Shown: one piece after another, positions 37,636-46,249 of the stretch | Numbering within the stretch: the stretch's first letter is position 1 | Layout of the letters: every line of letters starts with the position of its first letter | Origin: Streptomyces sp. DG1A-41 | Lineage (GTDB): Bacteria > Actinomycetota > Actinomycetes > Streptomycetales > Streptomycetaceae | Assembly: GCF_037055355.1 (NCBI RefSeq) | Contig: NZ_CP146350.1 | Span: 1,573,001-1,637,000, forward strand | Reading direction: 5' to 3' | Length of the DNA: 64,000 nucleotides | Translations under genes and position numbers: made by a program | The notes under the pieces: model-generated | Told to the model about the DNA's origin: nothing | Databases searched by the model: none | Seen by the model: only the letters and a program-made list of their open reading frames with translations

Positions 37636-39000
37636 TCACATGCGTTCGAAGGAGCGGCGCAGCTCCCAGTCGGTCACCGCGGCGTCGAAGGCGTCCAGTT
37701 CGACGCGCGCCATGTTGCGGTAGTGCGCGACGACCTCGTCGCCGAAAGCGGCCTTGGCCACGGGGCTGTTCTCCCAGAGCTCGGCGGCCTCGCGCAGGGT
37801 GGTGGGGACGTGGGCGAAGTCGGCGGCGTAGGCGTTGCCGGGGCAGGGCTCGGGCAGCTCCAGCTTCTGCTCGATGCCGTGCAGTCCGGCCGCGACCAGA
37901 CCGGCCACGGCGAGGTAGGGGTTGACGTCGCCGCCGGGCAGCCGGTTCTCGAAGCGCATCGAGCGGCCGTGGCCGACCACGCGCAGCGCGCAGGTGCGGT
38001 TGTCGTAGCCCCAGGCGACGGCGGTCGGGGCGAACGAGCCCGGCTGGAAACGCTTGTAGGAGTTGATGTTGGGGGCGTAGAGGAGGGAGAAGTCGCGCAG
38101 TGCGGCGAGCTGGCCGGCGAGGAAGTGGCGCATGACGTCCGACATGCCGCCTTCGCCGTCCCCTGCCATGGCGTTGGTGCCGTCCGCGTCCGCGAGCGAG
38201 AGGTGGATGTGGCAGGAGTTGCCCTCGCGCTCGTTGTACTTGGCCATGAAGGTGATCGACATGCCCTCCTGGGAGGCGATCTCCTTGGCGCCGGTCTTGT
38301 AGACGGCGTGCTGGTCGCAGGTGACCAGGGCCTCGTCGTAGCGGAAGGCGATCTCGTGCTGGCCGGGGTTGCACTCGCCCTTGGCGGACTCCACGGTGAG
38401 GCCGGCGGCCGCCATCTCGTTGCGGATGCGGCGCAGCAGGGGCTCGATGCGGCCGGTGCCGAGGACCGAGTAGTCGATGTTGTACTGGTTGGCCGGGGTG
38501 AGGCCTCTGTAGTTCGCGTCCCAGGCCTGTTCGTAGGTGTCCTTGAAGACGATGAACTCCAGCTCGGTGCCGACCTGGGCGGTGTAGCCGAGTTCGGCGA
38601 GGCGCTCCAGCTGGCGGCGCAGGATCTGGCGGGGCGCGGCGGCCACGGGCGAGCCGTCGTTCCAGGCGAGGTCGGCGTGGAGCATGGCCGTGCCCTCGTT
38701 CCAGGGGACGCGGCGCAGGGTGGCCAGGTCCGGGTGCATGGCGAAGTCGCCGTAGCCGCGGTCCCAGGAGGACATCGCGTAGCCGTCGACGGTGTTCATC
38801 TCGGTGTCGACGGCGAGCAGGTAGTTGCAGCCCTCGGTGCCGTGCTTGAGGACGTCGTCCAGGAAGAAGCGCGCGGCGAACCGCTTGCCCTGGAGTCTGC
38901 CTTGCATGTCGGGGAAGGCCAGGACGACAGTGTCGATCTCACCGCCCGCGACGAGGGCGTGCAGCTCCTCGACGCTCAGCGGGGGTGTGCGGTCTGCCAC
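37636..39000 (-). CDS. glnA4: Gamma-glutamylamide synthetase of the glutamine synthetase family (GlnA4 type)
   Basis: 454 residues, GSI-like fold. The catalytic set is present: Glu pair in TELEFIVF, ESAKGECNPGQHEI, the His in SCHIHLSL, and the ATP/Glu loop RFENRLPGGDVNPYLA. It lacks the adenylylation-site tyrosine motif of true GlnA. From published work I recall, the S. coelicolor homologue (SCO1613, GlnA4) is a gamma-glutamylethanolamide synthetase that starts ethanolamine catabolism; the neighbours (aldehyde dehydrogenase, APC permease, C26 hydrolase) agree. GTG 39000 is chosen for its AAGGAGG ribosome binding site seven bases away. The divergent FadR-type regulator starts 82 bases away. 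Confidence 0.88.
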   Translation of the reverse strand: MADRTPPLSVEELHALVAGGEIDTVVLAFPDMQGRLQGKRFAARFFLDDVLKHGTEGCNYLLAVDTEMNTVDGYAMSSWDRGYGDFAMHPDLATLRRVPWNEGTAMLHADLAWNDGSPVAAAPRQILRRQLERLAELGYTAQVGTELEFIVFKDTYEQAWDANYRGLTPANQYNIDYSVLGTGRIEPLLRRIRNEMAAAGLTVESAKGECNPGQHEIAFRYDEALVTCDQHAVYKTGAKEIASQEGMSITFMAKYNEREGNSCHIHLSLADADGTNAMAGDGEGGMSDVMRHFLAGQLAALRDFSLLYAPNINSYKRFQPGSFAPTAVAWGYDNRTCALRVVGHGRSMRFENRLPGGDVNPYLAVAGLVAAGLHGIEQKLELPEPCPGNAYAADFAHVPTTLREAAELWENSPVAKAAFGDEVVAHYRNMARVELDAFDAAVTDWELRRSFERM

Positions 39001-39082
39001 GGGAGGGCCTCCTTGGCTCTGGGTCCGCCGGAAGCCATAAGGTATTGCGGAGAACCATTGCTTGGGAAGGGGGTACGGCCAC

Positions 39083-39817
39083 ATGCCGGAGGAAGCTGGC
39101 GGCGAGACGCGGGACGGGCTGACTCCGGTGCTGCGGCCGGTGCGCGCGGGCAACGGCTTCGAGGAGGCCCTGGAGCAGATCCTCCAGGTCGTACGGCTGG
39201 GCCTGGTGCCGGGGGGCGAGCGACTGCCGGCCGAGCGGGAGCTGGCGGAGCGACTGGGGATCAGCCGGGTGACGCTGCGCGAGGTGCTGAAGGTGCTCCA
39301 GGACCAGGGCCTGGTGGAGTCGCGGCGGGGCCGGTACGGCGGCACGTTCGTGCTGCCGCGTCACGACGCCGGCGGCGAGGACGAACTGCGGCGCAGGATC
39401 GCCGAGGTCGACATAGAGGACGTGCTGCGGTTCCGGGAGGTGCTGGAGGTGGGCGCGGCGGGGCTGTGCGCGGCACACGGGCTGGACGCCAAGCAGGCGG
39501 AGCGGCTCCGCGAGGCCCTGGCGCGCACGCACGACGCCCCGCTCACCGACTACCGCCGCCGGGACACGCTGCTGCACCTCACGCTCGCCGAGCTGTCCGG
39601 CTCCCCCACGCTCACCGCCCAGTACGCGGCCGTCCGCGCGACCGTCAACGACCTGCTCGACTGCATCCCTCTCCTCGTCCGCAACCTGGAGCACTCCCAG
39701 CGGCAGCACACGGCCGTGGTGGAGGCCGTGATCGAGGGCGACGCCGACCAGGCGCGGGAGATCATGCGCGAGCACTGCGGGGGCACGGCGGCGCTGCTGC
39801 GGGGCTTCCTCGGCTGA
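39083..39817 (+). CDS. FadR-type (GntR/FCD) transcriptional regulator
   Basis: 244 residues. GntR winged helix at about 25-95 (LGLVPGGERLPAERELAERL, then ISRVTLREVLKVLQDQGLV), then an all-helical FCD ligand domain with the metal-binding histidines expected (for example RRRDTLLHLTLAEL and EHSQRQHTAVVEAV). It most likely controls the divergent glnA4-aldehyde dehydrogenase-SDR operon and perhaps the permease-hydrolase genes that follow. ATG 39083 follows GAAGGGGGTACGGCCAC; the in-frame GTG/TTG at 39062 is less likely. Confidence 0.88.
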   Translation: MPEEAGGETRDGLTPVLRPVRAGNGFEEALEQILQVVRLGLVPGGERLPAERELAERLGISRVTLREVLKVLQDQGLVESRRGRYGGTFVLPRHDAGGEDELRRRIAEVDIEDVLRFREVLEVGAAGLCAAHGLDAKQAERLREALARTHDAPLTDYRRRDTLLHLTLAELSGSPTLTAQYAAVRATVNDLLDCIPLLVRNLEHSQRQHTAVVEAVIEGDADQAREIMREHCGGTAALLRGFLG

Positions 39818-39818
39818 G

Positions 39819-39834
39819 CCGGGACGGGTCCCGG
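39819..39834 (+). terminator. Short hairpin after the regulator gene
   Basis: CCGGGAC and GTCCCGG with a 2-base spacer (39819-39834), followed 12 bases later by GGTTTTAC. It begins two bases after the FadR-type stop and could reduce read-through into the permease gene. Confidence 0.4.
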
Positions 39835-39965
39835 GGGCGCGAGGTTTTACTGGCGATTAACGCAGGGGTATTGCCTTCCTGTGGTGGACACGGCAAAGGT
39901 ATGGATCCATTCCATTGAGTCGAACCCTCTCGACCCCGTGTCCGCCTCCCGTGGGGAGTCTGCCC

Positions 39966-41411
39966 ATGTCCCAGGAATCCACCAGCACACCCGCCGCCGT
40001 ACAGGCGGACGACTATCTGGAACGCAGGGCGCTCCGCCGCGGCAGCGCCGGCTGGGTGCTGCTGACCGGACTCGGCGTCGCCTACGTCGTCTCCGGTGAC
40101 TACTCGGGCTGGAACTTCGGCCTGGCCGAGGGCGGCTTCGGGGGCCTCGCGATCGCCATGGTGCTCATGGGCGCGATGTACGCCTGCATGGTCTTCGCCC
40201 TCGCCGAGCTGTCCTCGATCCTGCCGACGGCGGGCGGCGGCTACGGCTTCGCCCGGCGGGCACTCGGCCCCTGGGGCGGCTTCCTGACCGGTACGGCGAT
40301 CCTCATCGAGTACGTCCTCGCGCCCGCCGCCATCGTCATCTTCATCGGCGACTACGTCGAGTCGCTGGGCCTGTTCGGCCTGGAGTCCGGCTGGCCGATG
40401 TACCTGGTCTGCTTCGCGATCTTCCTCGGCATCCATCTGTGGGGCGTGGGCGAGGCGCTGCGCTTCAGTTTCGTCGTCACGGGCATCGCGGTGGTCGCCC
40501 TGGTCGTGTTCGCGCTGGCGGCACTGCCCGAGTTCTCGTTCGCCTCGCTTGACGACATCCCGGTCGACTCCTCCGCCGCGGGGTCGAACTCCTGGCTCCC
40601 GTTCGGCCTGCTCGGCATCTGGGCGGCGTTCCCGTTCGGCATGTGGTTCTTCCTGGGCGTCGAGGGGGTGCCGCTGGCCGCCGAGGAGACGAGGGATCCG
40701 GCCCGTACGCTGCCGAAGGCGATCCGCTGGTCGATGGGCATCCTGGTCGTACTTGCGGTGGTGACCTTCGTCGCGGCGGCGGGAGCACGAGGTTCCGCGG
40801 CGATCCAGGAGGCGGGCAACCCGCTCGTCGAGGCCCTCCAGCCGGACGGCAAGGCCACGACGCTGAGCCGGATCGTGAACTACGCGGGCCTGGCCGGCCT
40901 GGTGGCGTCGTTCTTCTCCCTGATCTACGCGGGCTCGCGCCAGCTGTTCGCCCTGTCCCGCGCGGGCTATCTGCCCCGCTTCCTGTCCCTCACCAGCCGC
41001 CGCAAGGCGCCGTACCTGGGCCTGCTGGTGCCCGGCACGATCGGCTTCCTGCTGGCGGCGGTCTCGGGCGACGGCGCCCGGATGCTGAACATCGCGGTCT
41101 TCGGCGCGACCATCTCCTACGCGCTGATGTCGCTGTCGCACATCGTGCTGCGCCGCCGCGAGCCGGAGCTGCCGCGGCCGTACCGGACTCCGGGCGGGGT
41201 GCTGACCTCCTCCGTCGCCCTGGTGCTGGCCTGTGCGGCGCTGGTGGCGACGTTCCTGGTGGATGTGACGGCGGCGTTGATCGCGCTCGCGGTGTACGTC
41301 GTGGCCCTCGCCTACTTCGGTCTGTACAGCCGCAAGCGCCTGGTGGCGAAGGCGCCGGAGGAGGAGTTCGCCGCGCTGGCCGCGGCCGAGGCAGAGTTGA
41401 CACGGGACTGA
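39966..41411 (+). CDS. APC-superfamily amine permease (ethanolamine-permease-like)
   Basis: 481 residues, about twelve membrane helices: LLTGLGVAYVVSGDYSGWNF (first helix pair, with a G-x-G substrate motif), IAMVLMGAMYACMVFALAEL, GFLTGTAILIEYVLAPAAIV and so on to VALVLACAALVATFLV. The pattern resembles ethanolamine permeases (Eat) of the APC family. It would import the amine used by the GlnA4-type ligase. ATG 39966 (MSQESTSTPAAVQ) is preceded by GTGGGGAGT. The 148-base gap before it has a small hairpin and a palindrome ATGGATCCAT (39901-39910). Confidence 0.88.
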   Translation: MSQESTSTPAAVQADDYLERRALRRGSAGWVLLTGLGVAYVVSGDYSGWNFGLAEGGFGGLAIAMVLMGAMYACMVFALAELSSILPTAGGGYGFARRALGPWGGFLTGTAILIEYVLAPAAIVIFIGDYVESLGLFGLESGWPMYLVCFAIFLGIHLWGVGEALRFSFVVTGIAVVALVVFALAALPEFSFASLDDIPVDSSAAGSNSWLPFGLLGIWAAFPFGMWFFLGVEGVPLAAEETRDPARTLPKAIRWSMGILVVLAVVTFVAAAGARGSAAIQEAGNPLVEALQPDGKATTLSRIVNYAGLAGLVASFFSLIYAGSRQLFALSRAGYLPRFLSLTSRRKAPYLGLLVPGTIGFLLAAVSGDGARMLNIAVFGATISYALMSLSHIVLRRREPELPRPYRTPGGVLTSSVALVLACAALVATFLVDVTAALIALAVYVVALAYFGLYSRKRLVAKAPEEEFAALAAAEAELTRD

Positions 41412-41436
41412 GACGTCGACTGTTGAGGGAGTTCTG

Positions 41437-42126
41437 GTGGCCAGGCCGTTGATCGGTGTCAGCACCTATCTGGAGTCCGGTGCGCGCTGGGGGGTGTGGG
41501 AACTGGAGGCCGCGCTGCTGCCGGTCGGCTATCCACGCCTGGTCCAGCGAGCGGGCGGCCTGGCCGCGATGCTTCCGCCGGACGCCCCCGAGCACGCGGC
41601 CGAGGCCGTGACCCGGCTGGACGGGCTGGTCATCGCGGGCGGGCCGGATGTGGAGCCCGTACGGTACGGCGCCGAGCCGCACCCCCGCACCGGGCCGCCG
41701 GCGCGGGAGCGGGACGCCTGGGAGCTGGCCCTGATCCACGCGGCCCTCGCGGCGCGCGTCCCGCTGCTCGGCATCTGCCGGGGCATGCAGCTGCTGAACG
41801 TCGCCCTCGGGGGGACGCTGGTGCAGCACCTCGACGGGCACGCGGAGGTCGTGGGCGTCTTCGGCAGCCATGCCGTCAAGCCGGTGCCGGGAAGTCTGTA
41901 CGCCGGTGTCGTGCCGGAGGAGACGTACGTACCGACGTACCACCACCAGGCCGTGGACCGCCTGGGCGAGGGGCTCGTCCCGTCGGCGTACGCGGATGAC
42001 GGCACGGTGGAGGCACTGGAACTGCCGTCCGGTGAGGGCTGGGTGCTGGGGGTGCAGTGGCATCCGGAGATGGGCGAGGACGTCCGGGTGATGCGGGCGC
42101 TGGTGGAGGCGGCAGCGGCGGCCTGA
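41437..42126 (+). CDS. Gamma-glutamyl-amine hydrolase (peptidase C26 / class-I amidotransferase)
   Basis: 229 residues. The class-I glutamine amidotransferase triad is seen as Cys in GICRGMQLLN, and His-x-Glu in VQWHPEM near the end, with a LDGLVIAGGPDVEP motif early on. PuuD-like members hydrolyse gamma-glutamyl-GABA and similar amides, releasing glutamate. In this cluster it would remove the glutamyl group at the end of the pathway. GTG 41437 follows GAGGGAG. It lies 25 bases after the permease gene and is probably co-transcribed. Confidence 0.88.
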   Translation: MARPLIGVSTYLESGARWGVWELEAALLPVGYPRLVQRAGGLAAMLPPDAPEHAAEAVTRLDGLVIAGGPDVEPVRYGAEPHPRTGPPARERDAWELALIHAALAARVPLLGICRGMQLLNVALGGTLVQHLDGHAEVVGVFGSHAVKPVPGSLYAGVVPEETYVPTYHHQAVDRLGEGLVPSAYADDGTVEALELPSGEGWVLGVQWHPEMGEDVRVMRALVEAAAAA

Positions 42127-42208
42127 GCCGGTGCGCGCAGGACTGGCCGCTGGTCCTGCCGCGCGCCCGGGAGGAGTATGGGAGACGAGCGACCAAGGGA
42201 GGCCCGCC

Positions 42209-42385
42209 ATGAAGACCGGAGCCTCGGATGACGACCTCTGGCTGTACTCGCACACGCCCTCCCAGGCCGAGGGCGAGCGCGATGAACCGGCCGAGCGTGC
42301 GGCAGTGGAGCAGCACCCGGACGTCCCCAGGACCGAGCCGTCCCAGGCGGAGGGCGAGCGGGTGGACGACTTCCGGACCGTGTGA
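42209..42385 (+). CDS. Small acidic protein with an internal repeat
   Basis: 58 residues, MKTGASDDDLWLYSHTPSQA, then two copies of PSQAEGER (about 17-24 and 44-51) around an acidic linker. Preceded by AAGGGAGG at ideal spacing, which is the main reason for calling it. No membrane segment and no family known to me. It follows the C26 hydrolase gene by 82 bases. Confidence 0.55.
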   Translation: MKTGASDDDLWLYSHTPSQAEGERDEPAERAAVEQHPDVPRTEPSQAEGERVDDFRTV

Positions 42386-42508
42386 ATGCCGACAAACGAT
42401 CAATGAACGGCGCGGGGCGGCGCGTGAGCGGCCTTCGGGGCTGGGGAACCTCTCGGTCAGATGACGCATCTGCACACGCGAGGTGCCTGTCATCTCCGGT
42501 GGGGGACA

Positions 42509-42535
42509 GAGGAGACGTCAGTCGACTGTCTCCTC
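42509..42535. terminator. Hairpin between the small protein gene and the LysR gene
   Basis: GAGGAGAC (42509-42516) pairs with GTCTCCTC (42528-42535) around an 11-base loop. It lies between genes that converge (ends at 42385 and 42568). Confidence 0.45.
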
Positions 42536-42567
42536 CGGCTCCGGCCGGCAGGGCGGGGGCGGGACAA

Positions 42568-43497
42568 CTACCCCCGCGTCAGCGACAGCAGATCCCGGGC
42601 CTGCCCGGTAGGGCGATGCCCGGTCGGCCACACCGCTCGAAGGTCGCGCGCCAGGGCAACCCCCTCCACAGGCACCCGGACCAGCCGGCGCATCGCCAGC
42701 TCCTCCCCCACCGCGAGTTCGCTCAGCACCGCCGGCCCCGCCCCGCTCACCGCCGCCGCCTTGACGGCCGTCGTGGACGACAGCTCGATCAGCGGCCGGG
42801 CCAGCCCGCCCAGCGCCGCGTCCAGGACCTGGCGCGTACCTGAGCCCTTCTCACGCAGGATCAGCGGGGTCGACGCCAGTTCCTCCGCGGCCAGGGAACG
42901 CCGACGGCGGGCCCAGGGATGCGCAGGCGCCGTGACCACTATCAGCCGGTCGTGGGCGATGACCACCGAGTCCAGCCCCGTCGGAACCGTCAGCCCCTCG
43001 ACGAACCCCACATCCGCCTCGTCCGCCAGCAGCCGCTCCGCGACCACCGTCGAGTTCCCGGCATGCAGGGACACCGCCGTGTCGGGCCGCTGGGCGCGCA
43101 GCGCGAGCAGCCAGCCCGGCAGCAGATACTCGGCGATCGTCATGCTCGCCGCCACCCGCAACCGGGAGTCGCGGCGATCGCGCAGCGCCTGCGCCCCCAC
43201 GTCGAACGCCTCCGCCGCCTCGACGATCCGCCGCGCCCAGTCCGTGACCAGCGCACCGGCGTCCGTGAGCCGGGATCCACGCGGTGAGCGGTCGACCAGG
43301 GCCACGCCGAGCTGCCGCTCCATCGACCGGATCCGGCTGCTGGCCGCGGGCTGGGTGACGCCGAGTTCCCGCGCCGCCCCGCCGAGGCTGCCGAGCCGCG
43401 CCACCGCCAGCAGCAACTCCAACGCGCCCAGATCCGGCACCCGGTGCGCCAGCGACCCGGCGCTCGGGACCCCACCCTGCTCTTCCGTCCTGCTCAT
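42568..43497 (-). CDS. LysR family transcriptional regulator
   Basis: 309 residues. The HTH is at about 25-85 (LELLLAVARLGSLGGAAREL, GVTQPAASSRIRSMERQLGV), followed by the periplasmic-binding-like effector domain (RLRVAASMTIAEYLLPGWLL, LRPVLVP-like strand pairs). It resembles CysB/YeiE-type regulators. The divergent TDT transporter 70 bases away is the probable target; the LysR-type spacer contains TATG-TCGC-CATA (43508-43519). ATG 43497 has several weak alternatives upstream. Confidence 0.9.
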   Translation of the reverse strand: MSRTEEQGGVPSAGSLAHRVPDLGALELLLAVARLGSLGGAARELGVTQPAASSRIRSMERQLGVALVDRSPRGSRLTDAGALVTDWARRIVEAAEAFDVGAQALRDRRDSRLRVAASMTIAEYLLPGWLLALRAQRPDTAVSLHAGNSTVVAERLLADEADVGFVEGLTVPTGLDSVVIAHDRLIVVTAPAHPWARRRRSLAAEELASTPLILREKGSGTRQVLDAALGGLARPLIELSSTTAVKAAAVSGAGPAVLSELAVGEELAMRRLVRVPVEGVALARDLRAVWPTGHRPTGQARDLLSLTRG

Positions 43498-43507
43498 AAA
43501 CCCAGCT

Positions 43508-43519
43508 TATGTCGCCATA
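43508..43519. promoter_or_regulatory. Candidate LysR-type operator between lysR and the TDT transporter gene
   Basis: TATG-TCGC-CATA is the only clear inverted repeat in the 70-base divergent spacer. Short and degenerate compared with a T-N11-A box, so only suggestive. Confidence 0.3.
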
Positions 43520-43567
43520 GAGGACTGCTCCCTGGCGGTGGGGTGCCCGCGGCTCGACGGTGGAGTC

Positions 43568-44719
43568 ATGGTCACCGCAGCCCAGCCCCTTCCGTGCGCA
43601 GTCTCCGTCCGTCACCTCGGGCCGAACTGGTACGCCACCGTCATGGGCACCGCCGTCGTCGCCACCGCCGGGACCGCACTGTCGCCGCACGTCCCCGGGC
43701 TGCGCGGCGCGTCGGCCGGCGTCTGGGCCCTCTCGCTGGTCCTGCTCGTCACCCTGCTCGGCGCCCGGGCCGTGCACTGGGCCCGTCACCGGGACCAGGC
43801 CCGCGCCCACCTCCTCGACCCGGCGACGGCCCCGTTCTACGGCTGCCTCGCCATGGCCCTGCTGGCCGTCGGCGGCGGTACCCTCACCGTCGGCCGGGAC
43901 TGGATCGGCCTGCGGGCGGCCGTGGCGCTCGACGCCGTGCTGTTCAGCGCCGGTACGGCTGTCGGGCTGGCCGCCGCCGTCGCGGTGCCGTATCTGATGG
44001 CCGTACACCACCGGGTCGAGCCGGGACAGGCCACGCCCGTCTGGCTGCTGCCGCTGGTCGCGCCCATGGTGTCGGCCGCCGTCGGGCCGCCGCTGGCGCC
44101 GCATCTGCCTCCCGGTCAGGCCCGGGAGACGCTGCTCCTCTTCTGCTTCGCGATGTTCGGGCTCAGCCTGCTCGCGACCCTGGTCATGCTGCCGCTGGTG
44201 TTCGGACGGCTGATCACCAGCGGTCCGCTGCCGCTCGCCCTCACCCCGACGCTGTTCCTGGTCCTCGGCCCGCTCGGGCAGTCGACGACCGCCGCCGGTG
44301 TGTTCGCGGACGTCGCCCCCGGGGTCGTACCGGCGCCGGACAGCCGAGGCTTCGGTGTGTTCGCCGTGCTCTACGGCGTGCCCGTGACGGGCTTCGCGCT
44401 GCTGTGGTTCTGCCTCGCCACCGCCCATGTGCTGCGCGCCCGGCGGCACGGGATGCGGTTCTCGATGACCTGGTGGTCGTTCACCTTCCCGGTCGGCACC
44501 TGCGTCACGGGCGCCGAGGCGCTGGGCCGGCACACCGGGCTCGTGGCCTACGCGGGGCCGGCGGTCGTGCTGTACGCGGTGCTGGTCGCCGCGTGGGGCA
44601 CCGCCGTCGTGGGCACCGCACGCGGGCTGCTCAGGGGCGAGCTGCTCGCAGGGCCCGGCCCAGTACCCGTGGTGCCTCGACCAGCGACGGCCCGTACCAC
44701 GTCAGGTGCCGTCCGCTGA
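43568..44719 (+). CDS. TDT-family membrane transporter (tellurite/dicarboxylate/sulfite exporter-like)
   Basis: 383 residues with about ten membrane helices. The opening VRHLGPNWYATVMGTAVVAT and the half-way ATPVWLLPLVAPMVSAAVGP match the TDT family (TehA, Mae1, SSU1-type sulfite pump), including the FTFPVGTCVTG motif near the end. Substrate unknown; a LysR neighbour suggests inorganic sulfur or organic acid efflux. ATG 43568. Its last 89 bases overlap the end of the opposing receptor-like gene. Confidence 0.82.
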   Translation: MVTAAQPLPCAVSVRHLGPNWYATVMGTAVVATAGTALSPHVPGLRGASAGVWALSLVLLVTLLGARAVHWARHRDQARAHLLDPATAPFYGCLAMALLAVGGGTLTVGRDWIGLRAAVALDAVLFSAGTAVGLAAAVAVPYLMAVHHRVEPGQATPVWLLPLVAPMVSAAVGPPLAPHLPPGQARETLLLFCFAMFGLSLLATLVMLPLVFGRLITSGPLPLALTPTLFLVLGPLGQSTTAAGVFADVAPGVVPAPDSRGFGVFAVLYGVPVTGFALLWFCLATAHVLRARRHGMRFSMTWWSFTFPVGTCVTGAEALGRHTGLVAYAGPAVVLYAVLVAAWGTAVVGTARGLLRGELLAGPGPVPVVPRPATARTTSGAVR

Positions 44720-45350
44720 CGAGCGCGCAGGGCAGGCCCGGGAAGGCCTCGGGGCCGTCGTCCGCGGTGAAGCGGTACGGCTCGTCCGGGAGGATCACCA
44801 CCTCCGGGGCGCAGGCGCGGAGTTCCGCGAGCGGGATGCGGGGGTAGCGGTCGGGGTGCGCCGCGTGGAGGTGGTCGACGCCGAGGCCGGCGAGGACGTC
44901 GCCCGCGAAGGTGTCGCGGCCCAGGACCATCCACGGGCGGCGCCAGATCGGCACGACCGCCGTCAGACGGGTCGGGGGCGTCGGCAGGGACGACCAGGTC
45001 TCCTCCGCCTCGTCCAGCCAGCGCGGGCGGGCCGCCACCCCGCAGGCGTCCAGGACGCGTGCCAGTTCCCGGAAGGCCTGCGGGACGTCGCGGATCTCCG
45101 TCACCAGGACCTCGATGCCCGCCGCGCGCAGGGCCACGAGGTCCGGTTCGCGGTTCTCCTCCTCGTTGGCGACCACCAGGTCGGGCGCGAGGGAGACGAT
45201 CCGGTCGGTCTTGGGGTTCTTCGTGCCGCCGAGGCGTACGACGTCGAGGCCGGGCGGATGCGTGCACCAGTCGGTGGCGCCGACCAGGGCGCCGGGGGCG
45301 GACCGGGCCACGGCCTCGGTCAGCGACGGGACCAGCGAGACGACCCTCAC
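44631..45350 (-). CDS. Helical-backbone metal/cobalamin receptor-like protein without signal peptide
   Basis: 239 residues, TroA/BtuF fold: MRVVSLVPSLTEAVA at the start, ATDWCTHPPGLDVVRLGGTK, VSLAPDLVVANEEENR, then a long helix and the second lobe. Close to BtuF, the cobalamin-binding protein. Yet there is no signal peptide or lipobox, so it should be cytoplasmic, and no BtuCD-type ABC genes are near. It is coupled by a 4-base overlap to the upstream XRE-cupin regulator. Function therefore uncertain. Confidence 0.75.
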   Translation of the reverse strand: MRVVSLVPSLTEAVARSAPGALVGATDWCTHPPGLDVVRLGGTKNPKTDRIVSLAPDLVVANEEENREPDLVALRAAGIEVLVTEIRDVPQAFRELARVLDACGVAARPRWLDEAEETWSSLPTPPTRLTAVVPIWRRPWMVLGRDTFAGDVLAGLGVDHLHAAHPDRYPRIPLAELRACAPEVVILPDEPYRFTADDGPEAFPGLPCALVSGRHLTWYGPSLVEAPRVLGRALRAARP

Positions 45351-45916
45351 GGGCGTGGCCGGTCCCGGACCGCCTCGATGTGCTCCGCCACGGCGACGAC
45401 GATCACCCGGGTGTCGGACTCCGCCGCCCGCCAGCGGTGCCGCACACCGCCGGTGAGGTACAGCGTGTCGCCGCGGCCGAGCCGGTAGGCGCGGCCCTCC
45501 GCCTCGATCTCCACCGCGCCGTCGGCGACGTACATCAACTGGTCGTTGCGGTACTGCAACTCACGGCCCGCGTCGTGGTCGCCGGTGAACTCGGAGGCGT
45601 GCATCTGGTGGTGGCCGCGCACCAGGGACCGGGTCCGGGGCTGGGGCAGCGGTTCGGTGTCGTCGGCGCGGACGACGTCCACGCTGCACGCCGGGTCGGC
45701 CGCGGCGAGGAGCTCGACCGCGGTGGTGCGCAGGGCGTCGGCGACCTTCTCCAGGGAACTCGTGCTGGGCCGCGCCCGGTCGTTCTCGACCTGGCTGAGG
45801 AACGGGACCGACAGGCCGCTGCGCTCGGCCACGACGGCGAGGGTGAGCTCCAGCGCGCGGCGCCGCCGACGCACGGCCGCGCCCACCCGAAGGGGCTGTT
45901 CTTTGTGGTCGCCCAT
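45347..45916 (-). CDS. XRE-family regulator with cupin domain
   Basis: 189 residues: XRE HTH at about 10-70 (LTLAVVAERSGLSVPFLSQV, RARPSTSSLEKVADAL) and a cupin domain (about 100-185; YVADGAVEIEAEGRAYRLGRGDTLYLT region, HRW). Such regulators (PuuR-like) often sense small amines or acids. ATG 45916, with GAGGGAG before it. It is directly upstream of, and overlaps, the receptor-like gene. Confidence 0.88.
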   Translation of the reverse strand: MGDHKEQPLRVGAAVRRRRRALELTLAVVAERSGLSVPFLSQVENDRARPSTSSLEKVADALRTTAVELLAAADPACSVDVVRADDTEPLPQPRTRSLVRGHHQMHASEFTGDHDAGRELQYRNDQLMYVADGAVEIEAEGRAYRLGRGDTLYLTGGVRHRWRAAESDTRVIVVAVAEHIEAVRDRPRP

Positions 45917-46249
45917 CGCTCCGGCTCCCTCCTTCGCGCGTCGATCCGCTCCCGGTGCGTCGGTTTCCGGCGCACCGCTTCTGTTGAGTTGTCTGCACCC
46001 TACGCATGTTCGGCAAACCGCTGCATGCGCCCGTCACATCGATGTCATACAAGGCGGCGCGCGACCTCACAGTTCGCGCCAGGGAATCCGCCGCTCTCGG
46101 GGGCGGCGCGCGGATTCCTCCTACGGGAGGAACAGGGAGGGAGGAGGGATTCGGGGGGTGGCGTAGCGCTCTGTGGTTGTCCGGATCCTGCTCGTGGGTT
46201 CGGGTACGGGGCGGGACGCGGCGTGTCGCGTCCCGCCCCGTCTCGGGCC
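45917..46249. other. Intergenic region between the XRE-cupin and betaine transport operons
   Basis: 333 bases. It contains the XRE gene promoter near its left end, an inverted repeat GGAATCCGC/GCGGATTCC (46083-46091, 46110-46118), and the betaine operon terminator (46206-46241). I see no gene or other element. Confidence 0.6.
46206..46241 (-). terminator. Terminator of the glycine betaine transport operon
   Basis: A perfect 15-bp stem (ACGGGGCGGGACGCG with its complement) and a 6-base loop, nine bases after the stop of the transporter gene on the minus strand. Confidence 0.85.
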
